64,000 nt of DNA. Origin: DATFTF01 sp963825175. GTDB taxonomy: Bacteria; Acidobacteriota; Thermoanaerobaculia; UBA5066; Gp7-AA6. This document shows, piece after piece, positions 51,792-60,543 of this stretch. The notes beneath the pieces were generated by a model. The model was given only the letters and a program-made list of their open reading frames with translations, was not told where the DNA came from and did no database searches. The translations under genes and the position numbers were made by a program. Position 1 is the stretch's first letter. Each line of letters begins with the position of its first letter. The stretch spans positions 288,465 through 352,464 of the forward strand of contig CAWGSA010000003.1 in assembly GCA_963825175.1 (NCBI GenBank), given 5' to 3'.

Positions 51792-52628
51792 TCACGCCCG
51801 GGGCCGGCGGCTGACGTCGCAGATCGCCAGGATCGACCGAATGAGCTCCGGCACCAGGCGGATGTCGAGCTGCGTCGAGCTGTCCGAGAGCGCTCGCTCC
51901 GGGGCGTCGTGGACCTCGAGGAAAAACCCATCCACGTCGCCGGTGGCCGCCGCGGCCCGGGCCAGCGCCGGCGCGAACTGCTTGAGGCCGCCGGTTTCCT
52001 TTCCGCCGCCCGGAAGCTGCATGGAGTGCGTCACGTCGTACACGATCGGGCATCCGAACCGGCGCATCATGGCGAACGAGCGCATGTCGACGACGAGGTT
52101 GTGATATCCGAACGAGGTTCCGCGCTCGCACAGGAGAATCTTGTCGTTGCCGGCGGAGCGCACCTTCTCCACGACGTTTCCCATGTCGTCGGGCGCCAGG
52201 AACTGGCCCTTCTTGACGTTGATCGGCCGCCCGGTCCGCGCGGCGGCGGCGAGGAGGTCCGTCTGGCGCGAAAGGAACGCCGGGATCTGGAGGACGTCGA
52301 GAACGCGGGCCGCGGGCTCGGCCTGGCCTGGCTCGTGGATGTCGGAGAGGAGCGGCAGCCCGGTCGCCGCCTTGACCTCCGCCAGGATGTCCAGTCCCTC
52401 TTCGAGGCCGGGACCTCGAAAGGAATCCCCGGACGATCGGTTGGCCTTGTCGAAAGAGGACTTGTACACGATCCGGGCGCCGGTCTCGTCGGCGATCGCG
52501 CGGATGCGCCGCGCCATTGCAACGGCATGCTCGCGAGACTCGATGACGCACGGCCCGGCGAAGAAAAGCGGTGGCTCACCTTCTCCGACGGCGTAGCCGG
52601 TCGTGATCGTAACGGCTCGAACGGACAT
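51792..52628 (-). CDS. kdsA: 3-deoxy-8-phosphooctulonate synthase (Kdo-8-P synthase)
   Basis: A 278-residue (beta/alpha)8 enzyme condensing arabinose-5-P and phosphoenolpyruvate. FFAGPCVIESREHAV, YKSSFDKANRSS, LSDIHEP, KKGQFLAP, CERGTSFGYHNLVVDMR and DVTHSMQLPGG are diagnostic. FAGPCVIE retains the Cys typical of metal-dependent KdsA. It is third in the kdsB-pyrG-kdsA unit, 110 bp after pyrG, with heptamer repeats in the gap. Confidence 0.96.
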   Translation of the reverse strand: MSVRAVTITTGYAVGEGEPPLFFAGPCVIESREHAVAMARRIRAIADETGARIVYKSSFDKANRSSGDSFRGPGLEEGLDILAEVKAATGLPLLSDIHEPGQAEPAARVLDVLQIPAFLSRQTDLLAAAARTGRPINVKKGQFLAPDDMGNVVEKVRSAGNDKILLCERGTSFGYHNLVVDMRSFAMMRRFGCPIVYDVTHSMQLPGGGKETGGLKQFAPALARAAAATGDVDGFFLEVHDAPERALSDSSTQLDIRLVPELIRSILAICDVSRRPRA

Positions 52629-52649
52629 CGGGAGGGGAGTATACGGGGG

Positions 52650-52696
52650 GCGTGAGGCGTGAGGCGTGAGACCGGAGACGGGAGGCGGAAGGCGGG
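52650..52696. repeat. GCGTGAG/GCGGAAG heptamers upstream of kdsA
   Basis: Three GCGTGAG units, a degenerate stretch, then GCGGAAG units lie about 20 bp before the kdsA start, in the pyrG-kdsA gap. Confidence 0.7.
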
Positions 52697-52738
52697 ACGA
52701 TCCTGTCCCGTCTTCAAATCATGCGAGCCGACTCTCGT

Positions 52739-54397
52739 TCAGTCGATCCGGACGCCGACCTTTTCCGCCTCGGCCGTTCGCGTCTGCTCTTCGCGGCTCC
52801 CGCGGTGGGCCTTGGCCGCCCGGATGAAGTCCTTGAACAGCGGGTGGCAGGCGAAGGGCTTGGACTTCAGCTCCGGATGAAACTGGCAGCCCAGGAACCA
52901 CGGATGGTCCGCGTGCAGCTCGATGATCTCCACGAACTTGCGGTCCGGCGACATCCCGGTGAACGACATCCCCGCATCGCGCAGGGCCGGCAGGTACTCC
53001 TGATTGACCTCGTAGCGGTGGCGGTGGCGCTCGGAGATCGAGCCCTCTCCGTAGGCCCGCTGCGCAATGGAGCCGGCGGAGAGATCGCAGGGATACTTGC
53101 CCAGGCGCATCGTCCCCCCCAGGGCTTCCACGCCGATGAGATCGCGCAGCTTGAAGATGACCTTGTGCCGGGGCTCTTCGTCGAATTCCGTGGAGTTGGC
53201 CCCTTCCAGGCCGGCCAAGTGCCGAGCGTATTCGATGACCGCGGTCTGGAGCCCGAGGCAGATACCGAAGTACGGCACCTTCTTTTCGCGGGCGTACTGG
53301 ATCGCCTTCATCATCCCTTCCACGCCCCGCTTGCCGAAGCCGCCCGGCACCAGCACCGCGTCGGACTGAACCAGGACCTCGGGGTACTGATCGTTCTCCA
53401 GCGATTCCGCGTCCACGTAGTGGAGGCGGACGCGCACGTTGTTGGCAATGCCGCCGTGGGCCAGGGCTTCATTCAACGACTTGTAGCTGTCGCCGTAGTC
53501 GACGTACTTTCCGACGACCGCGATGTCCACCTCGCCCCCCGGGTTCTTGATCCGGTTGACGAGGTTCTCCCATTTGGACAGGTCGCGATCGTAGTGGGGA
53601 AGGTGGAGCAGATCGAGAAGGCTCTCGTCCAGGCCTTCGGCCGCGAACTGGAGGGGGACCTCGTAGATGGAAGGAACGTCCTTGGCGTTGATGACCGCCT
53701 CGACCGGGACGTTGCAGAAGAGTGCGATCTTGCGCTTGACCTCGGCGGGCAGCGACCGGTCGGTGCGGCACAACAGAACGTCGGGTTGAATCCCGATGGA
53801 GAGAAGCTCCTTGACCGAGTGCTGGGTCGGCTTGGTCTTCAACTCGTCGGACGCCTTGATGTACGGCACGAGGGTCAGGTGCACGTTGACCGCGTTGCCG
53901 CGCCCGGCCTCCTGGCGGATTTGCCGAATGGCCTCGAGAAAGGGCAGCGACTCGATGTCTCCGACCGTTCCGCCGATCTCGATCAGCACGACGTCGGCGT
54001 CGGGCGCCACCCGCCGGATGTGCTCCTTGATCTCGTCGGTGACGTGCGGGATGACCTGGACGGTCTTGCCGAGGTAGTCGCCGCGACGCTCTCGCTCGAT
54101 GACCGTCAGGTAAATCCGTCCTGCCGTGGTGTTGTTGGTGCGGGACGAAGTCATCGACGTGAACCGCTCGTAGTGGCCGAGGTCGAGATCAGTCTCCGCG
54201 CCGTCGTCGGTGACGTAGACCTCTCCATGCTGGAAGGGGGACATTGTCCCCGGATCGACGTTGATGTAGGGATCGAACTTGGCCAGCGCGACGGTGTAGC
54301 CGCGCGCTTCGAGCAGCGCCCCGATGGAGGACGCGGCGATCCCCTTTCCCAACGAGGAGACGACGCCGCCGGTGACAAAGACGTATTTGCCGCTCAT
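52739..54397 (-). CDS. pyrG: CTP synthase
   Basis: A 552-residue glutamine-dependent enzyme making CTP from UTP. The N-terminal synthetase domain opens KYVFVTGGVVSSLGKGI with the P-loop and has MSPFQHGEVYVTDDGAETDLDLGHYERF in pieces around residues 55-80. The glutamine amidotransferase domain has the nucleophile Cys in FGICLGLQ near residue 390 and the HPE in QFHPELKS. GGGAGG precedes the ATG, which overlaps the kdsB stop as ATGA. Coupling with kdsB makes sense, because CMP-Kdo synthesis consumes CTP. Confidence 0.97.
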   Translation of the reverse strand: MSGKYVFVTGGVVSSLGKGIAASSIGALLEARGYTVALAKFDPYINVDPGTMSPFQHGEVYVTDDGAETDLDLGHYERFTSMTSSRTNNTTAGRIYLTVIERERRGDYLGKTVQVIPHVTDEIKEHIRRVAPDADVVLIEIGGTVGDIESLPFLEAIRQIRQEAGRGNAVNVHLTLVPYIKASDELKTKPTQHSVKELLSIGIQPDVLLCRTDRSLPAEVKRKIALFCNVPVEAVINAKDVPSIYEVPLQFAAEGLDESLLDLLHLPHYDRDLSKWENLVNRIKNPGGEVDIAVVGKYVDYGDSYKSLNEALAHGGIANNVRVRLHYVDAESLENDQYPEVLVQSDAVLVPGGFGKRGVEGMMKAIQYAREKKVPYFGICLGLQTAVIEYARHLAGLEGANSTEFDEEPRHKVIFKLRDLIGVEALGGTMRLGKYPCDLSAGSIAQRAYGEGSISERHRHRYEVNQEYLPALRDAGMSFTGMSPDRKFVEIIELHADHPWFLGCQFHPELKSKPFACHPLFKDFIRAAKAHRGSREEQTRTAEAEKVGVRID

Positions 54398-55122
54398 GAC
54401 ACGGCCTCCCTTTTCAAGTATCGCTCCACTTTCGCCAGGTCGTCCGGCGTATCGACTCCGATCGAATCGCTCGCCGCTTCGCCCACCCAGATCGCGTAGC
54501 CGGCTTCCAGCCAACGCAGCTGCTCGAGCGACTCCGCGCGCTCGAGGGGCGAGGGAGGCAGGGCCGACAGGCGCTGCAGGGTCTGCGCGCGATAGGCATA
54601 GATCCCCAGGTGCTTGCGGTAGGAGGGCTGCCCGTTACGGGCGTACGGGATGGGAGCCCGGGAGAAGTAGAGCGCCCGGCCGTCCCTGGCCACCACGACC
54701 TTGACCACGTTGGGGTCCGTCGCCTCCGCCTCCGGCATCGGCAGGGCAATCGTCGCGATCTCCCGGCGTCCGTCGGCGAGGAGCGTGTCCACGGCCCGGT
54801 CGATGTTGGAGCCCGACATCAGGGGCTCGTCCCCCTGCACGTTGACGTAGGCGTCGGCGGGAATCGCCCGCGCCGCCTCCGCCAGGCGGTCGGTCCCGCT
54901 GGCGGCATCCGGCGAGGTGAGAATGGCTTCTCCTCCCGCGCTCCGAACCGCCGCGGCGATCCGCTCATCGTCCGTGGCGACGACGGCGCGATCGAGGCGG
55001 GAGGCGGCGCTCGCCGCTTCCCACACCCGCACCACCATGGGTTTGCCGGCCAGGGAAGCGAGGGGCTTGCCGGGGAATCGCACCGAAGCGTAGCGCGCGG
55101 GGATGACTCCGACGATCGTCAT
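54394..55122 (-). CDS. kdsB: 3-deoxy-manno-octulosonate cytidylyltransferase
   Basis: A 242-residue nucleotidyltransferase activating Kdo as CMP-Kdo. VIPARYASVRFPGKPLA is the signature N-terminus. VVATDDERI, SGTDRLAEA, VNVQGDEPLM and the HLGIYAYR segment are conserved. The ATG before TIVGVIPARY is preceded by GGGAGGAG; 52 further upstream codons are low-complexity and rejected. It is the first gene of kdsB-pyrG-kdsA; kdsC and kdsD lie 40 kb away. Confidence 0.96.
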   Translation of the reverse strand: MTIVGVIPARYASVRFPGKPLASLAGKPMVVRVWEAASAASRLDRAVVATDDERIAAAVRSAGGEAILTSPDAASGTDRLAEAARAIPADAYVNVQGDEPLMSGSNIDRAVDTLLADGRREIATIALPMPEAEATDPNVVKVVVARDGRALYFSRAPIPYARNGQPSYRKHLGIYAYRAQTLQRLSALPPSPLERAESLEQLRWLEAGYAIWVGEAASDSIGVDTPDDLAKVERYLKREAVS

Positions 55123-55276
55123 GGCGCCGGGACTCCTCCCGGGCTCTGCCGCCATCGTTCTTTCCGACAAACGACCGCTCTCGTGCTCGTGCGGAACCCT
55201 CCCACGATCGTGCCTTGATCCCGGCCCGAATTCCGATCGCCGCTCAGCCCCAGCTCGTTGCTCCGGCCGGGTGACC

Positions 55277-55903
55277 ATGAATGGTCCGGGACTAGAGTGT
55301 ATCCTTCGCGGCGCTTTGCGTCAAACATCCCGTCTCTTCTCGCGGCCCGCGTTCGCTCTTCTCTTCCTGCTCGCGGCCGTGATGATCGCGAGCGCCGCGA
55401 TCCTGGCCCTGGCGCGGCGGTGGGAAGACCATCGACGCCTGGCGACCGGCCGCGCGCAGTGGATCTGGCTCTCCTATGGATCGGAGAAGCCGGAACCCAT
55501 CCGGTTCTTCGCTGCGCGCGATTTTTCGTGGAGCGGACGGGAGCGGGGCATCGTCCGGGCGCTGGTCTTCGTCGATCGGCACTACGTCCTGACCATCAAC
55601 GGCAACAGGGTCGGCGCGGGGACCCAGAAGCCGGGTGATCCGCTGGACGTCTACGATGTCACCGCGCAGGTGCGGCCGGGGTCCAACCGCGTCGAGATCG
55701 AGGCCGAGAGCTCCACCGGAGCGGGCGGGATCCTTTTCGCGATGACCCTGCCCGGAGACGGCACGATCGTCTCGGACCGGACGTGGCGGGTCGGCCGATC
55801 GGAGAGGGAGGTTCTCTCGGGCGGGACCGCTCCCGTCGTGTGGGGCCGGCCCCCGATGTACCCCTGGGCATACCCGGGGATGCGCGAGCCGGGTTCCCGA
55901 TGA
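55277..55903 (+). CDS. Membrane-anchored protein with a rhamnosidase-N-like beta-sandwich
   Basis: A 208-residue protein with one N-terminal membrane helix (FALLFLLAAVMIASAAILALA, about 25-45). A single extracytoplasmic beta-sandwich follows: RAQWIWLSYGSEKPEPIRFF, ALVFVDRHYVLTINGNRVG, DVYDVTAQVRPGSNRVEIEA, and DRTWRV. It resembles the jelly-roll found at the N-terminus of bacterial alpha-L-rhamnosidases, without a catalytic domain, so a carbohydrate-binding role is a guess. It is divergent from kdsB. Confidence 0.6.
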   Translation: MNGPGLECILRGALRQTSRLFSRPAFALLFLLAAVMIASAAILALARRWEDHRRLATGRAQWIWLSYGSEKPEPIRFFAARDFSWSGRERGIVRALVFVDRHYVLTINGNRVGAGTQKPGDPLDVYDVTAQVRPGSNRVEIEAESSTGAGGILFAMTLPGDGTIVSDRTWRVGRSEREVLSGGTAPVVWGRPPMYPWAYPGMREPGSR

Positions 55904-55949
55904 CCCGATCCGGCTCGGCACGCGCGCCGCGAACCGGGGCTGCGACCGA

Positions 55950-56327
55950 CTACAAAGCGGCGGTGGCCGCCGCCGTGACGAGGGTGTCGAGGCCGACCCG
56001 GGCGGCGGCGCAATAGGGGTTGTCGGTCTCGTAGCCGGCGAGGGTGATGACCTTGCGGTAGGCCACGACCGCATGGTCGACGTTGTGGAGGCCCCGATCG
56101 TGGATCTGGGCGACGAGCAGGCGGGCGGCCAGGTTCTCCGGAGCGAGGTCCAGGGCTTTGTCGCAGAAGATCAACGCCACGTCGTAGCGCTCCTCGGCCG
56201 CCGCCATACAGGCACGCCGGTAGTAGAGCTGGGCCTCCTCCTCGATGGTCTCGCGGGAAGGAAGGAGGGAGGAGATCTGCCGGATCGTTTGTGCCAGGTT
56301 GGTCCAGGAACTGGTTCGGAGCGCCAT
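55950..56327 (-). CDS. Small TPR protein
   Basis: A 125-residue protein with one clear TPR pair (YYRRACMAAAEERYDVALIF, CDKALDLAPENLAARLLVAQ) and a third helix pair (VDHAVVAYRKVITLAGYE). No signal peptide or membrane helix. It is convergent with the preceding sandwich protein and preceded by a strong promoter that puts its transcript start close to the ATG. Function unknown; the size suits an adaptor. Confidence 0.7.
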   Translation of the reverse strand: MALRTSSWTNLAQTIRQISSLLPSRETIEEEAQLYYRRACMAAAEERYDVALIFCDKALDLAPENLAARLLVAQIHDRGLHNVDHAVVAYRKVITLAGYETDNPYCAAARVGLDTLVTAAATAAL

Positions 56328-56339
56328 GTTCTTGTCGCG

Positions 56340-56367
56340 ATTATAGACACAACGGCGCCAATATCAA
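56340..56367 (-). promoter_or_regulatory. Strong sigma-70 promoter with very short leader
   Basis: On the minus strand TTGATA and a perfect TATAAT lie 16 bp apart; the ATG follows only 12 bases after the -10. The flanking 100 bp are among the most A/T-rich in the window. Between here and 56530 no gene is seen. Confidence 0.65.
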
Positions 56368-56530
56368 TAAAAATTTAGGTTTTTGAGTCGCTTTTCCTTC
56401 TTTTTTATGGATAGGCAAAGAGACATTTCTTCCTAAATTTATAAGGTCCACAGCCGATCTCTCCTTATTCGAATCCGAGGCGGAGGAACGCCTCCTCGAG
56501 GGATGAGCCAGGCGCGGGCTTCGACCGGCG

Positions 56531-57535
56531 TCAGCTGACGCGATCGATGACCGATTCGGTCGCCAGGAGGAGACCCTCCTTGGCCGGGGAGTCGGGAAAG
56601 GACGTCAGGGCGACCCGGGCCGCGCCGGCGTAGTCGCGGGCGAGGGCCCGGGTCTGGCTGATCGCCTCGGCGCGCTCCACCAGCCGGAGGATCTCCGCCG
56701 GCTCGACGCTCTTGAAGTCCCGTTCCTTCAACACCGTGGCCACGCTCTCGCGTTCGGCGGGCGTGGCCCGGGGCAATGCGAGGAGGAGCGGGATCGTCAG
56801 CTTGCCTTCGCGCAGATCGCTCAAGACCGGTTTGCCGACCGCTTCCTCGCTCGACGTGTAGTCGAGCAGGTCGTCGATCAATTGAAAGGCCACGCCCAGG
56901 CAGCGCCCGTATTGGGCCAGCCGCTCCGCCGCCAGGAGATCTCCGCGGGGGGCGAAGTGCGCGGGCAGACGGCACGCCGCCGAGAAGAGGTCCGCGGTCT
57001 TGCGCCGAATGATCTCCAGCGCTTCCTCGCGGGTCAGCGCGATGTCGCCGGTCTTCTCGATGGCGATGATCTCGCCCTCGATCATCGAGAGAGTGGTGTC
57101 GGACAGGACCTTCAGGATCGTCAGGTCTCCCTCGTCCAGGGCGATCCCCATCGACTTGGTGTAGAGGTAGTCTCCGAAAAGGACGGTCAGATTGTTCCCC
57201 CAGCGCGCGTTGGCCGAGGTCCGTCCCCTGCGCAAGCGCGCCTCGTCGATGATGTCGTCGTGCACCAGCGTCGCGGTGTGAATGAACTCGACGACGGCGG
57301 CGTAGCGGACGTCCTTCTCGCCTTCCTCGTAGTCGAGCAGCCGGGCCGAGAGGAGAAGCAAGGCGGGCCGGATGCGTTTTCCGCCCCCGGAGCCCAGGTA
57401 GGCGCCGATGCGGTCGATCGTCCGGATGGGAGAGCGAAAGTGATTCAGCAGCTCCTCCTCCACCCGGGAGAGCTTGTCGGCGATGAGCTCATAGGCGCGG
57501 GCGAAACGCGCGTTGGCCCGGGGAAGTATGGCCAT
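56531..57535 (-). CDS. Trans-polyprenyl diphosphate synthase
   Basis: A 334-residue all-helical isoprenyl chain-elongating enzyme, probably octaprenyl or a similar length for quinones. The first Asp-rich motif is HDDIIDEARLRRG near residue 92, and the second is FQLIDDLLDYTS near 218. GGKRIRPALLLLSARLL binds the diphosphate. KPVLSDLREGKLTIPLL is typical of the IspB-type family. It is followed in order by unrelated genes; yajQ lies upstream on the same strand with 27 bp between. Confidence 0.92.
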   Translation of the reverse strand: MAILPRANARFARAYELIADKLSRVEEELLNHFRSPIRTIDRIGAYLGSGGGKRIRPALLLLSARLLDYEEGEKDVRYAAVVEFIHTATLVHDDIIDEARLRRGRTSANARWGNNLTVLFGDYLYTKSMGIALDEGDLTILKVLSDTTLSMIEGEIIAIEKTGDIALTREEALEIIRRKTADLFSAACRLPAHFAPRGDLLAAERLAQYGRCLGVAFQLIDDLLDYTSSEEAVGKPVLSDLREGKLTIPLLLALPRATPAERESVATVLKERDFKSVEPAEILRLVERAEAISQTRALARDYAGAARVALTSFPDSPAKEGLLLATESVIDRVS

Positions 57536-57562
57536 GCTCTTTGTCGCCTTCCTGTCAGTGTC

Positions 57563-58060
57563 TCAACGGTAATTGGTGAACTGGAGGGGGAGTCCGAACT
57601 CCTCGCCCTTGAGCATTGTGATCACGGCCTGGAGATCGTCCTTGGCCCGCCCGGCCACGCGGACCTGATCGGATTGGATCGAAGCCTGGACCTTGAGCTT
57701 GCGGTCCTTGATGGCCTTGACGATCTCCTTGGCCTTCTCGGAAGGAATGCCTTGCTGCACCTTGACCGCCTGGCGAACGGTCCCACCGGCGGCGTCTTCG
57801 ACTTTTCCGTAGTCGAGCGACTTGATCGCCACGCCCCGTTTGACGAGCCGGCTTTCCAGAATGTCGACGACCGACTTCAGCTTGTGGGCGTCGTCGGAGG
57901 TCAGAGTCAGTGTCAGCTCTTTCTCGTTCCACTCGATCTTCGACGCGCTGCCGCGGAAATCGAACCGCGTGGCGATCTCCTTGGACGCCTGCTGGACCGC
58001 GTTGGCGATCTCCTGAAGGTCCACCCGGGAAACGACGTCGAAGGAGAACTCTTGCGCCAT
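57563..58060 (-). CDS. YajQ family nucleotide-binding protein
   Basis: A 165-residue protein of two ferredoxin-like halves. SFDVVSRVDLQEIANAVQQA, IATRFDFRGS, LTLTSDDAHKL and the conserved VRVAGRAKDDLQAVI with a final LPLQFTNYR are diagnostic. Members bind nucleotides, and in some bacteria cyclic di-GMP; the role here is unknown. Length matches the family. Confidence 0.93.
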   Translation of the reverse strand: MAQEFSFDVVSRVDLQEIANAVQQASKEIATRFDFRGSASKIEWNEKELTLTLTSDDAHKLKSVVDILESRLVKRGVAIKSLDYGKVEDAAGGTVRQAVKVQQGIPSEKAKEIVKAIKDRKLKVQASIQSDQVRVAGRAKDDLQAVITMLKGEEFGLPLQFTNYR

Positions 58061-58137
58061 CGGTGCGGCATTCTATTCGAGAGCGGCGCAGGGCCGGTTG
58101 GACGGTTCCGGCGCCGGCCGGGCCTTGGGCGACCGGG

Positions 58138-58821
58138 CTAGTTCTCCAGAACCCGCGTTCCCTTCGGTCCGGTCACCTGGTAGTCCGACTCCGGCCGGGC
58201 CTTTTCCGAGCGCCATTGCGAGAACTGGAACTCGGTGTGGTTGCCGGCGGCATCCTCGTACGTCAGGTCGGGCACCGTCCCGTCGCGGCCGACCGTCAGG
58301 GCGAGCCACGCGAGGTCGGGCCTCGCCGCGAGAGGCTTGAGCAGCAGCCGGGTGGACCCGGACGCCTCCGGTTGCGCCGAGACCTCGTAGCTGCCGGCCA
58401 ATCCGGAGGGGTCGGTCAAGAAGAGGACGGGCAGGCGCGAACGCTCCTCGCGGGAGAGCTTCTGGATGGTGAGCTGCTTGTCCTGCGGCGCGTAGAAACG
58501 AGCCTCTCCCGAGTCGTAGGTGAACGTCTTCTTCTCCGGCTCCACGTACTCAAAGCGCAGCAGCTCGCGCTTCTGCACCCAGATCTGCCCCGATTCGCGC
58601 TGCGGGGTCTTGAATCCGGACGGAGTGTAGAGGTGCGTGAAGGATGCGGCGTGCGCCGCGCCGTCCGCGTAGCGGGAATTGAGCAGGGAGATGGCGGATC
58701 GCGCCTCGGGGGAGAGCGGAGCGGGGAGGAAGAGCAGAGGCAGAAGGAAGAATCGGGTGATCGGGTGATCGCGTGATCGGGTGATCTGCGCGGAATGGTT
58801 GTGTCGGACCCAAATCACCAC
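58138..58821 (-). CDS. LolA-like outer-membrane lipoprotein carrier
   Basis: About 227 residues. A hydrophobic signal (FFLLPLLFLPAPLSPEARS) leads into a LolA-type half-barrel: FTHLYTPSGFKTPQRESGQI, WVQKRELLRFEYVEPEKKTF, YAPQDKQLTIQKLS, then a late strand DLTYEDAAGNHTEFQFSQW. LolA shuttles lipoproteins across the periplasm. The start is unclear: adjacent GTG codons exist before an octamer repeat that would be translated as part of the leader (QITRSRDHPITR). It lies 28 bp after purH on the same strand. Confidence 0.78.
   Translation of the reverse strand: MVIWVRHNHSAQITRSRDHPITRFFLLPLLFLPAPLSPEARSAISLLNSRYADGAAHAASFTHLYTPSGFKTPQRESGQIWVQKRELLRFEYVEPEKKTFTYDSGEARFYAPQDKQLTIQKLSREERSRLPVLFLTDPSGLAGSYEVSAQPEASGSTRLLLKPLAARPDLAWLALTVGRDGTVPDLTYEDAAGNHTEFQFSQWRSEKARPESDYQVTGPKGTRVLEN
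58753..58790. repeat. GATCGGGT octamer repeat in the lolA leader
   Basis: Four near-identical GATCGGGT-type octamers fall within or just before the signal-peptide coding region of the LolA-like gene. A second partial copy lies 35 bp further on. Confidence 0.7.
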
Positions 58822-58849
58822 ATCACCCGATCGCAATTCACCCGATTCT

Positions 58850-60424
58850 TCAATGCCGGAAGTGCCGGCGCGGCGCCTGGAAGAACGCCATCTGCCGCTC
58901 GTCGGCCGCGGCGATGATTTCCTGATCTCGGATCGAGCCGCCGGGGGCGACGACCGCGGTGACCCCGACCTCCGCCAGCACATCGAGGCCGTCGCGGAAG
59001 GGGAAGAAGGCGTCGGACGCGGCCGCGCAGTTGACGATGGGCAGGACGGGCTTGGCCGCCGCGAGCCGGCAGGCGTCCACCCGGCTCATTTGACCGGCGC
59101 CGATGCCGACCGTCTGACGCGCGTTGGCCAGCACGATCGCGTTGGACTTGACGCGCCGCACGACCCGCCACGCCAGCTCGCATGCCGCGCGCTCGACCGC
59201 GGTGGGCTTCCTCTGCGAAACGATCTTCCACGAGGAGAACTGGTCGGGCTCGGAGTCCGCGTCCTGGACCAGCAGGCCCCCCTCGATGCGTTTGAAGTCG
59301 AACCGGGAGACGGAGCGGCGCGAGACCGGGAGCTTCAGGAGCCGGATGTTCGGCTTCTTGGCGAAGAAGTCGATCGCCTCCTGCGTGAAGTCGTCCGCGG
59401 CCACGACTTCGACGAAGTGCTGGAGCACGAGCGACGCTAAGGCGCCGTCGACGCGGCCTCGGATGGCGATGATGCCGCCAAAAGCGGCCAGGGGATCGCA
59501 GGCGAACGCCCGCCCGAAGGCTTCGACGATGGTGTCGCCGATGGCCGCCCCGCACGGATTGTTGTGCTTGACGATGACCGCCGCCGGACCGTCGAAATCG
59601 CGGGCCAGGGTCACCGCGGAGTCGAGATCGAGAAGGTTGTTGAACGACAATTCCTTGCCCTGGAGCATCTGAAAACGGACGATCGCGTCGGCCGGCGCCT
59701 GCGGCTCCTTGTACAGGGCCGCGCGCTGGTGAGGGTTCTCCCCGTACCGCAGGGCTCCCGTTCGCTCGTACGCCAGGACGAGATTCTCTGGAAACTCCTC
59801 CCCCGCCCGGGGAGCCTCGGAAAGGTAACGCGCGATCGCCGCGTCGTAGGCGGCGGTGCGGGCGAAGGCCCGGGCCGCCAGCCGTTCCCGCGTCGCCGAC
59901 GTCGTGCCTCCGGCCGAACGGATCTCCTCCATCAGCTCGACGTAGTCGTCGGGATCGACGGCGACGGCCACGCGCGCATGGTTCTTGGCCGCGGCCCGGA
60001 TGAGCGCCGTCCCGCCGATGTCGATCATCTCGATGGCTTCTCCCCGGCGCGCGCCCTTGGAGACGGTCTGCTCGAAAGGATAGAGGTTGATCACGACGAG
60101 GTCGAAGGCTTCGATCGAGGTCTCGGCCAGGTCCCGGGCGTGATCGGCGCGGCTCTCGTCGGCCAGGACGCCTCCGAAGACTTTGGGATGGAGCGTCTTG
60201 ACGCGCCCCCCGAGGATCTCGGGAAAACCGGTCAATTCCTCGACCAGTCCGACGTCGACGCCGGCTTCCTTCAGATGCGCGGCCGTGCCGCCCGTCGAGA
60301 CGATCCGCGCGCCGCGAGCGGCAAGCTCCCGCGCGAACTCCGCGACGCCCGCTTTGTCATGGACCGAAATGAGGACGCGGCGGACGGGAACGATGGGGGA
60401 CGGAAAGGGGATCGGCTCCGGCAT
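58850..60424 (-). CDS. purH: Bifunctional AICAR formyltransferase / IMP cyclohydrolase
   Basis: A 524-residue enzyme for the last two steps of IMP synthesis. The N-terminal cyclohydrolase half (MGS-like) has RRVLISVHDKAGVAEF, STGGTAAHLKEAG, GRVKTLHPKVFGG and INLYPF. The C-terminal transformylase half has RYGENPHQRAALY, LQGKELSFNNLLDLDSA and KHNNPCGAA, with the catalytic Lys-His. The ATG before PEPIPFPSP was used; upstream in-frame sequence only translates heptamer repeats. No other pur gene is in the window. Confidence 0.96.
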   Translation of the reverse strand: MPEPIPFPSPIVPVRRVLISVHDKAGVAEFARELAARGARIVSTGGTAAHLKEAGVDVGLVEELTGFPEILGGRVKTLHPKVFGGVLADESRADHARDLAETSIEAFDLVVINLYPFEQTVSKGARRGEAIEMIDIGGTALIRAAAKNHARVAVAVDPDDYVELMEEIRSAGGTTSATRERLAARAFARTAAYDAAIARYLSEAPRAGEEFPENLVLAYERTGALRYGENPHQRAALYKEPQAPADAIVRFQMLQGKELSFNNLLDLDSAVTLARDFDGPAAVIVKHNNPCGAAIGDTIVEAFGRAFACDPLAAFGGIIAIRGRVDGALASLVLQHFVEVVAADDFTQEAIDFFAKKPNIRLLKLPVSRRSVSRFDFKRIEGGLLVQDADSEPDQFSSWKIVSQRKPTAVERAACELAWRVVRRVKSNAIVLANARQTVGIGAGQMSRVDACRLAAAKPVLPIVNCAAASDAFFPFRDGLDVLAEVGVTAVVAPGGSIRDQEIIAAADERQMAFFQAPRRHFRH

Positions 60425-60454
60425 CGGCGGAAATATAACGTATGGCGGCCATTG

Positions 60455-60517
60455 CGGAAGGCGGAAGGCGGAAGGCGGAAGGCGGAAGGCGGAAGGCGGA
60501 AGGCGGAAGGCGGAAGG
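60455..60517. repeat. Nine perfect CGGAAGG heptamers upstream of purH
   Basis: Nine exact head-to-tail CGGAAGG units start 30 bp before the purH ATG and occupy about half of the spacer to the next gene, where the purH promoter would be expected. Confidence 0.9.
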
Positions 60518-60543
60518 CGGAGCGAAGGCGAAGAGCGATCGAT

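Noticed and set aside
56330..56340. TCGCGACA next to the -10 of the small TPR gene
   Set aside because: Only eight bases match and the promoter there is a standard sigma-70 type; an 8-mer is expected a few times in the window.
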